Shown here one piece after another: positions 12,663-20,909 of a DNA stretch of 23,867 bases (its first letter is position 1; every line of letters starts with the position of its first letter). The stretch comes from a virus. The position numbers and the translations under genes are program-made. The stretch is taken from IMG/VR virus record IMGVR_UViG_3300042308_001789, positions 1 through 23,867 of that record, one strand, 5' to 3'. The notes under the pieces were generated by a model. The model was not told the DNA's origin and ran no database searches. It saw nothing but the letters and a program-made list of their open reading frames with translations.

Positions 12663-13306
12663 TGGGATCGCTCCTCATTCGGATGCAAGATAACTCCGGC
12701 GCGGGTGTGGTGATGCTGGAGCTCGCCGCGCGGAATGCTGGAGACTGGTCTCCGTTTTGGGGCGATAAGAATTCGCCTCTCTCGATGGCCTGGGCGCGGT
12801 CGCGGCGGGAAATGTTCCTCTCGCAAGGGTCGTCTACGGGCGCTACCTGGCCCGCGTATACGTCTCTGGAGCGGAAGTATTGGGCTCCAGTCAAGCGCGC
12901 GGTGCTCGGTGTGAAGACTCTGGATAAGGGCTCGATCCTGCGGTGGAGTCCGTCTCCGTCTAACTCCGGCGCGGCCGCGTATGAGCGGCTGTATCCTTCG
13001 ATGGGCTATCCGTCGCATCCTGAGTACGTCTACACGGTCACGGATAACAGTGTTGAAATGGGTACGCGCGTACCGTATGCTCGTAATCACGATAAGGGGC
13101 TCGGCGCGTATCAGCGGCGGTTCAAAACTAAGACGGTCACGATTCCTACTCCGCGTCGGCCGTTGGTCCGGTTCGGGGAGCCTTTTATCGAGGATGTGAG
13201 GCGCGCGCTGGGTCAAGTTGTCGGCGCTATGGATGGGCAAGTAGGTATCACGGATCAGGAGCTGGCGGATAGGTATAAGCTCAACGGTGGGCGGATAGGT
13301 TTATGA
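12662..13306 (+). CDS. Tail completion protein (Mu gpG / virion morphogenesis-like)
   Basis: 214 residues. The segment GATWPAYTSLERKYWAPVKRAVLG, then ILRWSPSP, EYVYTVTDNSVEMGTRVPYARNHDKG and RRPLVRFGEPFIEDV, follows the layout of the phage virion morphogenesis family: a helical substrate part, a beta strand read-out with YA..H..G, then a proline-rich RPL/RPF turn. These proteins help join or finish head and tail. Start and stop overlap both neighbours (TAATG, ATGA), so it is part of a tightly coupled connector set. Confidence 0.72.
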   Translation: MGSLLIRMQDNSGAGVVMLELAARNAGDWSPFWGDKNSPLSMAWARSRREMFLSQGSSTGATWPAYTSLERKYWAPVKRAVLGVKTLDKGSILRWSPSPSNSGAAAYERLYPSMGYPSHPEYVYTVTDNSVEMGTRVPYARNHDKGLGAYQRRFKTKTVTIPTPRRPLVRFGEPFIEDVRRALGQVVGAMDGQVGITDQELADRYKLNGGRIGL

Positions 13307-13938
13307 CGATTCCTGCTACAAGTTTTGGTCCTCAGATCGTCGCGGATACGGCTCGCGCGCTCGTAATCGCGCATTGGAGCTCCGTTGCCACTACCGACTA
13401 TCTCAAGGCGATGGGGGCTCCCGGTCTACCCGCTCCCGTCCTGGCGAACGTCTACACGTCGCGGCGGGCTCTCTTTACCGCGGAGACTCAACCTGCGATC
13501 GGGCTGTCTGTGGCGCGTACCTCCTCCTCGATAACGGATGCGCTCGGGGCTATGGATCAGGTGCACGAGCTGGAGATCGTTCTGTGCTCCGATTGGGGCT
13601 GGTATGATGCGACGGGCGCGGCGCTCCCGCTTGTGCAGGCTGATCCTTTGGATCCTGCGATACCGTTTACTGCTGAGGTTTACGAGACGGCTCTACGCTG
13701 CTACGTGGAAACGATCGTGCTCATCCTCACGTCTCCTCAGTTCGGGTTTCCGAATTATGACGCGCGCAATAGGTTCGTGCCTGGTGCGACGTTTACGGGT
13801 ATCTACAACGCGTCTCCGTTCTCAGGTATCTCTCCGCAAGATTTTGTTGTAGGGGAGGATGAGACGGGTCAAACGGTGATCCAACAAACTGTGCGGGCCT
13901 CCATCCAAGTTTTCCAGCGGCGCTCTCTCGCTCTCTAG
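13303..13938 (+). CDS. Probable tail terminator protein
   Basis: 211 residues with no motif I recognise. It starts with an ATGA overlap on the tail completion gene and is followed by the tail tube gene, the place where siphoviruses encode the tail terminator that caps the tube. An alpha/beta pattern (ADTARALVIAHWS, VHELEIVLCSDWGW, VYETALRCYVETIVLILTS) is compatible with that fold. The assignment is by order only; a neck protein is the alternative. Confidence 0.45.
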   Translation: MTIPATSFGPQIVADTARALVIAHWSSVATTDYLKAMGAPGLPAPVLANVYTSRRALFTAETQPAIGLSVARTSSSITDALGAMDQVHELEIVLCSDWGWYDATGAALPLVQADPLDPAIPFTAEVYETALRCYVETIVLILTSPQFGFPNYDARNRFVPGATFTGIYNASPFSGISPQDFVVGEDETGQTVIQQTVRASIQVFQRRSLAL

Positions 13939-13949
13939 TAGGTGTTCTC

Positions 13950-15017
13950 ATGCCAGCTATTCTTGCTAATCCGCAGTTCCTGCTCGCCTCTAACCTCTCC
14001 TGCGTTTGGATCAAAACTCAGGACGATCTAGGTGTGTTCGATGATCCTACGCTTTCGGGTTATCCGGTGCGCGTCGTGGGGACTCCGGCGTTTGCGGTTC
14101 GGGGTGCTGGTATCATCGCGCGTACCGATGTCTATACTCCGTTTGGCGGGAATCAGTCGTCTAAGACTGGCGGGCTGGGCTGGGATATCACGTTTACTAC
14201 GGAGTTTTTCTGGAATCCTGCGGGAACGTATGACGTAACGCTCGGGACTAAAACTCAGTTGGCGCCGTTGTTCCTGGCTTCTCCGTGGGATATTCAAGCG
14301 GGCGGGCCTACGGAAACGCTCCTGAAGGTTCAACCTCAATTCACCGCGTCTGCTCCTACGCGCGTGCTGCCTCATACGGTGCAACCTTTCTCAATCGTGT
14401 ATGAGGAGGCAGGCGGCAAGCGCTTCTCTGCGTATGACTGTGTGTGCGTTCCTAAGATAAGCTGGGAGTATGGGCAACGGATCATGCTGGAATGGACGGT
14501 AAAGGGTAAGTGGATGTCTGTAGACGATTCTACCGACCAGCCCCCTAATTATGTTGATCCGGCTACTGAGGCTCCGATCGTAGGCGTTAACTGTAACCTC
14601 ACTATGCCTACGCTCCTCGATAACGTCTCTGCGCTCTCTAAGGTAACAATCGAGACGGGTTGGGCGATTACGGATGTGGCGGATATGCGCGAAACTTACG
14701 GCTTCGGCCTGGGCTTCATCGCGCTCGCTGCGTCTCCGTCGCTGGAGGTTTCGGTAGCGGATTTCAATGAAACGGTGCAACCTGATTGGGGCTTTGCGGA
14801 GGATAACACTATTTCATCCGCTAACCTGCTGGAGCTGGAGTTGACGGTAGGCGGTGTTAGTTTCGTTTGGGCTTGGGCCAACGCTCAGTTGCTTTCCTTC
14901 CCTACTCCGGCGGATGAGAACGGCTACCGGAGCAACGGTCTAAAGTTTATCGCGGTTTCGGATGGTGGGGATACCCTCGTCTGGACGTTGCCTAACGCGG
15001 CGCCTCCGGCGCCCTAA
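13950..15017 (+). CDS. Major tail tube protein
   Basis: 355 residues, beta-rich throughout, for example WDITFTTEFFWNPAGTYDV, IMLEWTVKGKWMSVD and LLELELTVGGVSFVWAWANAQLL. It sits between the terminator/connector genes and the frameshifted tail chaperones, the constant location of the tube gene in siphoviruses. It is larger than minimal tube proteins (about 200-250), so an extra surface domain in the second half is likely. The ribosome site is AGGTG with a five-base gap. A 20-base gap with a strong AGGAGG leads to the next gene. Confidence 0.65.
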   Translation: MPAILANPQFLLASNLSCVWIKTQDDLGVFDDPTLSGYPVRVVGTPAFAVRGAGIIARTDVYTPFGGNQSSKTGGLGWDITFTTEFFWNPAGTYDVTLGTKTQLAPLFLASPWDIQAGGPTETLLKVQPQFTASAPTRVLPHTVQPFSIVYEEAGGKRFSAYDCVCVPKISWEYGQRIMLEWTVKGKWMSVDDSTDQPPNYVDPATEAPIVGVNCNLTMPTLLDNVSALSKVTIETGWAITDVADMRETYGFGLGFIALAASPSLEVSVADFNETVQPDWGFAEDNTISSANLLELELTVGGVSFVWAWANAQLLSFPTPADENGYRSNGLKFIAVSDGGDTLVWTLPNAAPPAP

Positions 15018-15037
15018 CTTGTCTAGGAGGGTGTGGT

Positions 15038-15388
15038 ATGATTGAATTTCTGGATAGTGTCTGGCTGGATGTGACTGTTCGCGGAGCTCCAGCGCGGCTC
15101 TTGGTTCGTGAGCCTAACGCGCTGGAGGGCGTGCGGTATTTCTCCGCAATTCAAAAGTGGCGGGATCGGCTGGAGTCGGATGAGGCTGCGCTAGAGTCGA
15201 TGATTCAGGTTCATCTAAACCTGCTCGCGGCTTGTGTGCTCAACGCGGAGGGGTTTGCAGTACCGTATCCTGCGGATGGGACGGTTACGGAGCGGACGGC
15301 GTGGTTGATCCGGCTCCCGTGGGGCGATGTGAGCGGGCTTGCTAGCAAGGTGGCGATGGTGGGCTACCCTGCAAATTTTCCCGCGTAG
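15038..15388 (+). CDS. Tail assembly chaperone G
   Basis: 116 residues with the strongest ribosome site in the region, AGGAGG (15025-15030), seven bases from the ATG. It is helical and acidic in the middle (YFSAIQKWRDRLESDEAALESMIQVHLNLLAACVL), like lambda gpG analogues that coat the tape measure before tube assembly. Its last codons contain the slippery sequence A_AAT_TTT, allowing a share of ribosomes to move to the -1 frame and make the longer GT form. Position between tube and tape measure genes fits exactly. Confidence 0.8.
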   Translation: MIEFLDSVWLDVTVRGAPARLLVREPNALEGVRYFSAIQKWRDRLESDEAALESMIQVHLNLLAACVLNAEGFAVPYPADGTVTERTAWLIRLPWGDVSGLASKVAMVGYPANFPA

Positions 15389-15410
15389 CCTGGCGCGATT
15401 ACGCTAGGCT
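15373..15410 (+). promoter_or_regulatory. -1 programmed frameshift signal: slippery heptamer plus hairpin
   Basis: The heptamer A_AAT_TTT (15373-15379) is in the X_XXY_YYZ phase with G codons GCA AAT TTT. Seven bases later AGCCTGGCG (15387-15395) pairs with CGCTAGGCT (15402-15410), nine base pairs with one G-U and a six-base loop. The G stop codon (15386-15388) is in the spacer and stem base. All parts of a classic signal are present. Confidence 0.85.
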
Positions 15411-15759
15411 CATAACGTCGTTTTCTATGCGGTGCTGGGAGTGTCCGGATGAGGTCCGTTACAATCGCGGCTGTAGCCTGGGCTATCGTCAAGGGCTTGG
15501 ATACGAGACGCGGCCTCCGCTGGAGTCTACCTGTCCAGTGCTCCTTACGGAGCCTAGCGGTTTCTCCTCGGCTCATCGGGTTAGTAAATGGCTGGAGCGC
15601 GGGTCCCCGTCTCTCTCTATGTCGGATGTTACGCATGCTCAGTTGGATCTTGCGGAGTTCGTGGCGTATGAGGTAGCGGAAGGGCAACGGAATTATGACG
15701 AGCGGAGAGAGAGGGCTAATCGTAGACTCGCGGAGTTAGCCGCTAAGGTGCAAAAATGA
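15379..15759 (+). CDS. T extension of chaperone GT, made by -1 frameshift from G
   Basis: The -1 frame is open from 15346 to the TGA at 15757-15759. After slippage at 15373-15379 the ribosome reads TCC, CGC, GTA and onward, adding 126 residues to the first 114 of G (240 in total). The extension contains CWECPDEVRYNRGCSLGY and a helical tail LDLAEFVAYEVAEGQRNYDERRERAN. An ATG at 15427 exists but has no ribosome site, so separate translation is unlikely. In lambda, GT recruits tube subunits to the tape measure. Its stop overlaps the tape measure start by ATGA. Confidence 0.8.
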   Translation, partial: SRVAWRDYARLITSFSMRCWECPDEVRYNRGCSLGYRQGLGYETRPPLESTCPVLLTEPSGFSSAHRVSKWLERGSPSLSMSDVTHAQLDLAEFVAYEVAEGQRNYDERRERANRRLAELAAKVQK

Positions 15760-17573
15760 GCAGTACCGTTGCAAAGATTGATGGTGACTCCTCCGGCCTA
15801 GTCTCCGCGCTCGATAAGAGTGCTAAGAGTATGACGGCCGTCAAGGTCGATGCGGCGAAGCTCTCCGATCAGTTGAAAGAAGTCGCTGACGATGCGGATA
15901 AGGCGGCGGGCGCTCTCGCGCAAAAGCTGGGCGGTCCTGGCGCTATAAAGGCTATGGCGGGGATAGGTGTAGCGGTTGGCGTTGCTAAGGGCGCTGTAGA
16001 GGCGTTTCTAGGCTCATCTGAAGCGCTGTTCCGGTCGTATGGGGAGCAGGGCCAAAAGGTTTGGGATGAGACGGAAAAAAGCCTGTTCGCGGTAAAGGGT
16101 GCGTTTGCGGCTGCGGTGCTGGGTGGCGGCTCGGTGGAGGAAATGGGCGCGCGTCTTCAAACGATGTTTACTCAGGTGGGGACGGTCGTAACTACGCTCC
16201 TAACTCCTCTCGGCAAGATCGCGGATGCGTTTTATGAGGTCGCATTTTATCAAACGGAAGCGACAAAGGCTAATAACGCGTTTGTAGAGAGTAAGAATCG
16301 GGCGGATAAGAAAGCTGCGGAGAGTGCTGCGGCTGCGGCTGCGGAGGCGGATGCGTCGCGTAACCTTCTGAAGCAAGCTGGCAAGCGTGCGGGCCTCGCT
16401 GGGTTTGCGGATGCTGCTACGGTCGCGGATGAGGCTAACACTTATCGCGCGCAAATTAAGAAAGAATTGGGCAACGCGTCCAACCTGATCGCTCAACAGA
16501 TCGCAAAACAACCTCGCTACAATCCTACGGGTTTCGTCTCCGCTCATCGGATGCGGGAGCTCAACAAAGATATGCTAGCGGAGATCAAGCTCTACACGGA
16601 TGATGTGAAAAATATGGCTCCTGGGTTTACTAACCTGCTGGAGCGGTTCGGGCTGAAGGAGCTGGTCCCTCGCTTGGCGATTTTTGCGGAGGGTGCGCGG
16701 CTGGCCTCAAATGAGGCGGATCAGTTGCGCGTTGCGGCGGGTAAAGCTCAAGAGGTCGCTAACAGTATGACGGCTCCTCCGCGGGTGGCGATGGTGGGCG
16801 CGCGCGCAACGGTAGCTCCGGCTAAGGCGGATGAGGGGCCTCCGCCTCCGGCTGTAGAGGAGGATTACTACACGTGGGTTGTAGAGCGGGAGAACGGCGT
16901 TCTAGAGGAGATCTCCGCGTCTAGGGCTGCGGAATATACCGCGATGCAAGAAGCGGCCGGCGATAACTCCACGCGGCATTTTGAGATCCTCAAGTCTGAA
17001 CTCGCAAATATCGAGGTCCTGCGGCAAGGGGCGCAAGATGCGGAGACGCGGATTCTGACTGAGGGGCAACAAAATCGAGAGGCGCTGGAGGATGAGGCGC
17101 GCGATCGCAAGCGGGAGAAAGATGCTGCGGCTGCGGAGGCTAAGAGGGCGGCGGATGAGGCTGGGTACAATGCCTGGGTGGGGCAAAATGCAAAGCAAAT
17201 GGCGATTATGATAGGCTCGGGCAAAAAGGGCTCGGATATCGCGCGGGCGATGGTGGGCAACGTGATCTCCGCGCTGGGCGATAAGGCGGCTGCGGAGGCT
17301 GGTATTATGTACGCGGCGGGAAACATTCCTGGCGCGGCTGCGATGACGGCTGCATCGATGGGGGCCTATGCGATCGCGGCGGCGATCGGGTCTACTGTCA
17401 AAAAGTCTGCGAGTTCGTCGCCGGCGGCGGCTGCTCCAGCGGCTCCGCAAAATATCTCATACAATCTCCGCGTGGATGCTGCCTTTGCGGATGGGGAGCT
17501 TGTCGCGCGCCAGTTCTCGCGGATGCAACGGGAAGCGGGGCGGCGCGGATTCGCTGCGGTAGGAGCGTACTAA
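15756..17573 (+). CDS. Tail tape measure protein
   Basis: 605 residues, largely helical and Ala-rich. The N-terminus (SSTVAKIDGDSSGLVSALDK) has the usual tape measure start. Long coiled-coil stretches follow, for example around residues 170-210 and 430-470 (EALEDEARDRKREKDAAAAEAKRAADEA), and a hydrophobic segment lies near 515-545 (PGAAAMTAASMGAYAIAAAIG). Tape measure length sets tail length, here predicting roughly 90 nm. It follows GT with an ATGA overlap and AAGGTG as ribosome site. It is the longest helical protein in the tail block. I see no lytic enzyme domain in it. Confidence 0.85.
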   Translation: MSSTVAKIDGDSSGLVSALDKSAKSMTAVKVDAAKLSDQLKEVADDADKAAGALAQKLGGPGAIKAMAGIGVAVGVAKGAVEAFLGSSEALFRSYGEQGQKVWDETEKSLFAVKGAFAAAVLGGGSVEEMGARLQTMFTQVGTVVTTLLTPLGKIADAFYEVAFYQTEATKANNAFVESKNRADKKAAESAAAAAAEADASRNLLKQAGKRAGLAGFADAATVADEANTYRAQIKKELGNASNLIAQQIAKQPRYNPTGFVSAHRMRELNKDMLAEIKLYTDDVKNMAPGFTNLLERFGLKELVPRLAIFAEGARLASNEADQLRVAAGKAQEVANSMTAPPRVAMVGARATVAPAKADEGPPPPAVEEDYYTWVVERENGVLEEISASRAAEYTAMQEAAGDNSTRHFEILKSELANIEVLRQGAQDAETRILTEGQQNREALEDEARDRKREKDAAAAEAKRAADEAGYNAWVGQNAKQMAIMIGSGKKGSDIARAMVGNVISALGDKAAAEAGIMYAAGNIPGAAAMTAASMGAYAIAAAIGSTVKKSASSSPAAAAPAAPQNISYNLRVDAAFADGELVARQFSRMQREAGRRGFAAVGAY

Positions 17574-17574
17574 C

Positions 17575-18420
17575 ATGGCTAACTTTCCTCTGGCTACCTG
17601 GGGTGTGCAACGGCCGCGGTTTCGGGTGCGGAAGGGTTCTGGCGCGTATACCGTGTTCAACGGTGAGCTGGTCTACGGCTTCGGGCTGAATTCCGCGATT
17701 TCGGCTGTCGCGTCTACTGAATCAGTCGCGGGCAACCTGGCTGCTGCGATAAGTTCGCTAGGGTCCGTTTTCACTATTGCTTCGTACAATTTCACGGCGT
17801 CTACGGTTCCGGCTACGTCGCCGCTCACCTATACGCTCTCGAAAGGCTCCGGCGTCTCGGTGGAGATCCTTTTCGACTCGCTGGCGGATGCGGCGTTTTT
17901 TGGATTCAGTGCGGTATCAATCGTGATCGCCTCCGGCGCTGCCTCTGTCACTACGGATTACAACGTTGGCGCGGTCTGGTGTCCCTGCGGAGTCGCGGGC
18001 GACGTTCGGCGTACCGTTATCCAGCGGGCCGCGTCTACCTCGTCGGATATGAGCGGGCTCTCTACGGATGTGGTCAATTGGGGGAGCGTCGCGAATGTGG
18101 AGCTCCTCTCCTCGATGTTTCCGGCTGCTAACCTAACTGCCTGGTATGCCTCTATTGATATCTATGCGACGGCTGCGGGTCGGCTCCTCGCGGATCCTAA
18201 CAATACGCTGGAGGGGCTTCTAGACGCGGCCTCTGCGGGAGTGACGTTCCGGATTTATCGGCAACCTGCGGCGGCTGCTGGGTTCCTGCCTACTAACTAT
18301 CTGGTAGCTAGGATGCCGGATGTGAGCTCTAAGGGAGCGGTAGCGGATTACTCCAGTGCGGAGGATGAGCCGCGTATCTGGAGTACGTCCGCTCTCTTTT
18401 TCCGTGGGGAGTCGTCGTGA
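17575..18420 (+). CDS. Probable distal tail protein
   Basis: 281 residues, beta-rich with many Ser, Ala and Val (SPLTYTLSKGSGVSVEILFDSLADAAFFGFSAVSIVIASG). It begins one base after the tape measure stop and its stop overlaps the hub gene start (GTGA). The gene after the tape measure usually encodes the distal tail ring, and size and composition are compatible. No motif confirms it, and a second tube-like or minor tail protein is possible. Confidence 0.45.
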   Translation: MANFPLATWGVQRPRFRVRKGSGAYTVFNGELVYGFGLNSAISAVASTESVAGNLAAAISSLGSVFTIASYNFTASTVPATSPLTYTLSKGSGVSVEILFDSLADAAFFGFSAVSIVIASGAASVTTDYNVGAVWCPCGVAGDVRRTVIQRAASTSSDMSGLSTDVVNWGSVANVELLSSMFPAANLTAWYASIDIYATAAGRLLADPNNTLEGLLDAASAGVTFRIYRQPAAAAGFLPTNYLVARMPDVSSKGAVADYSSAEDEPRIWSTSALFFRGESS

Positions 18421-20909
18421 GCTCGCGGCGCATCCTCATCGTGCGGATTCATGGGGTCGGCTATCTTGCGGATCTGGCGGCTCCGCTGACTCTTACCTCG
18501 CGGGCTGGGCTGGCTTACCTCCCTGCTACGGCTATCGAGGGTGTAGTAGTGGGCCTGAGTTCGCAATTGAGCTCCGAAATAGCTCTGTTCGACGCGCTCG
18601 GCTCTGATCCGACTACCTCGTTTTCGGTGCTCTCAAACGCTAGTACCTTGTCGGCGCTGCTCTCTCGTGGCGCTCAGGTCCTGCGGGCGGCGAACGGCTC
18701 TGCGGTCCTGACTACGGCCTATCTCTCGCGGGATCCGGCTCCTATCGTCTATGTTACCTCTACGGCTACGATGGTCTCCGGCGATGTGGTGCGGATCGGA
18801 ACGTCTACAATTCAGGTAGCCGCGGTGCTGGATGCGTTTTCATTCTCGGGAACCTACGTTTACGGCTCTACTCCGGTTCCGATTCCGCTTAGGGATAACG
18901 GCTCCGGATACGAGGGAGCGACGGTCTACAGTCTCGTAAAGTCGGGCGTGCAGCTGGCGCTGGGCGGTGTGGAGCAGTTGCCTATCGTGATCTCTACCGC
19001 GGATGAGTCGGCAACGTCTGAAGCTGGGGAGCAGGTAATTTTTCGCGGGTTCATCTCGCGGCTCTCTACGGATACCTCTGCACGTGGGCAAAACCTCATC
19101 AAGGTAGAGGCTGCGAGCATGATGGGGTTTCTCCGAACGGCTCCGTTTCGGCCTGTCCCTTACGCTATGTTTTTAGCGTATACGTTTACGGCTATCGGCG
19201 GTGAAGCTGTTTTGTGGGATCCTGTCGCGGAGTTGCTGTCCTCCGATAACACTCGCTGGTTCGCGGTGCATCGTCCCGAACTGCTCGGGTATCCGTGGAA
19301 TCCTATTGAACCGCTGGCCTGGGATACGAGGATCGGCGCGTTTCAATGCCGTAAGGATTCCTGCGGCGGTGTTACTGATGTTGAAAAAATATTACCTCCT
19401 CCGGAGTATGATACGTATTACCTGCTCCAGTTGACGGCCTCGCAAGTTGGGGTCAACGATGTTGAAATTTCGGGTTTCAATCTCATGTTCAAGGATGCTT
19501 TTTACGGGCTGGCTAATGCGGCGCGTCTGAACGTGACTCTTACGGAGGGTGCTCTAGCGGGCGATGGGCGCGGGCGCTCGGGTCCGTGGGAGTCGTGGAG
19601 TAGCGTCGTGAATCCGGAGTATTTCGGAGAGATTTGCTTCGTTTCTAACTCAATTCCTAACCTCATCGTGGATCTGATCTTCGGGACGTATGAGGGTGAT
19701 TTTTCTGGAGTCTCGGGCGTGCGGGCTGCGGGTCAATCTGCGGCGTTACCGTTCGCGTGGGCGGATGCGGCTGATCTCATTGATTACCCTAGTCTCCTCG
19801 CGGCGCTCGGGGATGCGCGGGTCGCGTCGGATATTCCGGCTCTGCGGTTCGATGGTACTAACTATGTTCTCCCGTATGAGCATAGCAGCGTAAAGACGGT
19901 GGGGGAGCTGCTCGAAAAGCTCCTGAAGGGTCTAGGCTGTTTTATGGTCTACGATCGCGGTCGGTTCACCTTCGGTAGCTGGGCCTCTAACGGTGCCTGG
20001 GCGCGGGAGGTAAACGATACGGGCCTTGCTACTCCGCAGATTTCTCTCCAGTTCGATCGCCTCAACGCGGTGCGTAGCGCGGAGGCGGTTCGGGTGCTGT
20101 CCCTGCATGATGGGGAGATCGTCAAGGTTACGCGGCCTGTTACTAACTCGGCTATGGTCTCGGCCTCTGGCGGCAAGATCGTTACGCTGCAAAGTTTCGT
20201 GGTCTCGGATGCGCCGGATTCTCAGGTCAACGCGTGGCGCTCTGCGGTCTCTACGGTCCTGCGCTACGGTCAAGCCTGCGCGATCGTGGAAGTGCAGTAC
20301 CGTAATAGCGTTTACGATCTGAGCGTCGGTGAGGCGGTATCTTTTACCTCTGCCTTCGTTCCTAGCGGTGCGGGTACGATGGGCGTTTTCGCGGCGGCTG
20401 GGTTTGTGCTCAAGGCGGCGCGGAACTGGGCGAGTCCTGCAACCTCGTATACGATTGTCCTACCTGGCTACCTCTACGCGGCCTCACGTCCTGCGTATGT
20501 CTCTGTGAGTGCTACTGTTGATGTGGTGGATGTTGCGGAGCAGATTTTCCAAGTAGCGGCTAATGATTTCACGCTGCCAGCTGGGGAGGCGTTAGCGGGC
20601 GCTCCGGTGTCGGATGCGGAGGCGTTTACTCAGGCGCTGGATAGGATGGGCTCTCCGCTCCCTTGCCAGCTGGTAGACGCTAACGGGACTCCGTACGGAG
20701 TTACCGCGGGTTTGCTCACGGTCGCGGGTAACGTGTTGACGTTCAATGCGCCCCTAACGGGAGCGGTCGCTGGGGATAAGATCGTACTCGATGGTACGGC
20801 TGCGTTTACGCTGGCTGCGCTGGAGTCTAGCTGGGATGCGTTCCTAGCGGATGCTACCGGCGCGGTCGATGGGAACGTGGATCTAGCGGTTCAATGGGGG
20901 GCTGGGTAA
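18417..20909 (+). CDS. Tail hub/tail-tip protein
   Basis: 830 residues starting with GTG (GGGGAG five bases upstream; GTGA overlap). Beta-rich domains dominate. The stretch from about 480 to 700 (VGELLEKLLKGLGCFMVYDRGRFTFGSW, then ISLQFDRLNAVRSAEAVRV, YDLSVGEAVSFTS and SYTIVLPGYLYAASRPAYVSV) resembles the central hub of siphoviral tails, where paired domains form the ring beneath the tube. The C-terminal ~130 residues look like a small added domain. As the longest gene of the tail-tip block, it is the likely hub that opens to release the tape measure. Confidence 0.6.
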   Translation: MSSRRILIVRIHGVGYLADLAAPLTLTSRAGLAYLPATAIEGVVVGLSSQLSSEIALFDALGSDPTTSFSVLSNASTLSALLSRGAQVLRAANGSAVLTTAYLSRDPAPIVYVTSTATMVSGDVVRIGTSTIQVAAVLDAFSFSGTYVYGSTPVPIPLRDNGSGYEGATVYSLVKSGVQLALGGVEQLPIVISTADESATSEAGEQVIFRGFISRLSTDTSARGQNLIKVEAASMMGFLRTAPFRPVPYAMFLAYTFTAIGGEAVLWDPVAELLSSDNTRWFAVHRPELLGYPWNPIEPLAWDTRIGAFQCRKDSCGGVTDVEKILPPPEYDTYYLLQLTASQVGVNDVEISGFNLMFKDAFYGLANAARLNVTLTEGALAGDGRGRSGPWESWSSVVNPEYFGEICFVSNSIPNLIVDLIFGTYEGDFSGVSGVRAAGQSAALPFAWADAADLIDYPSLLAALGDARVASDIPALRFDGTNYVLPYEHSSVKTVGELLEKLLKGLGCFMVYDRGRFTFGSWASNGAWAREVNDTGLATPQISLQFDRLNAVRSAEAVRVLSLHDGEIVKVTRPVTNSAMVSASGGKIVTLQSFVVSDAPDSQVNAWRSAVSTVLRYGQACAIVEVQYRNSVYDLSVGEAVSFTSAFVPSGAGTMGVFAAAGFVLKAARNWASPATSYTIVLPGYLYAASRPAYVSVSATVDVVDVAEQIFQVAANDFTLPAGEALAGAPVSDAEAFTQALDRMGSPLPCQLVDANGTPYGVTAGLLTVAGNVLTFNAPLTGAVAGDKIVLDGTAAFTLAALESSWDAFLADATGAVDGNVDLAVQWGAG

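Noticed and set aside
15427-15759. Independent gene starting at ATG 15427
   Set aside because: No ribosome site, frame already open from 15346, and a complete -1 frameshift signal upstream explains it better.
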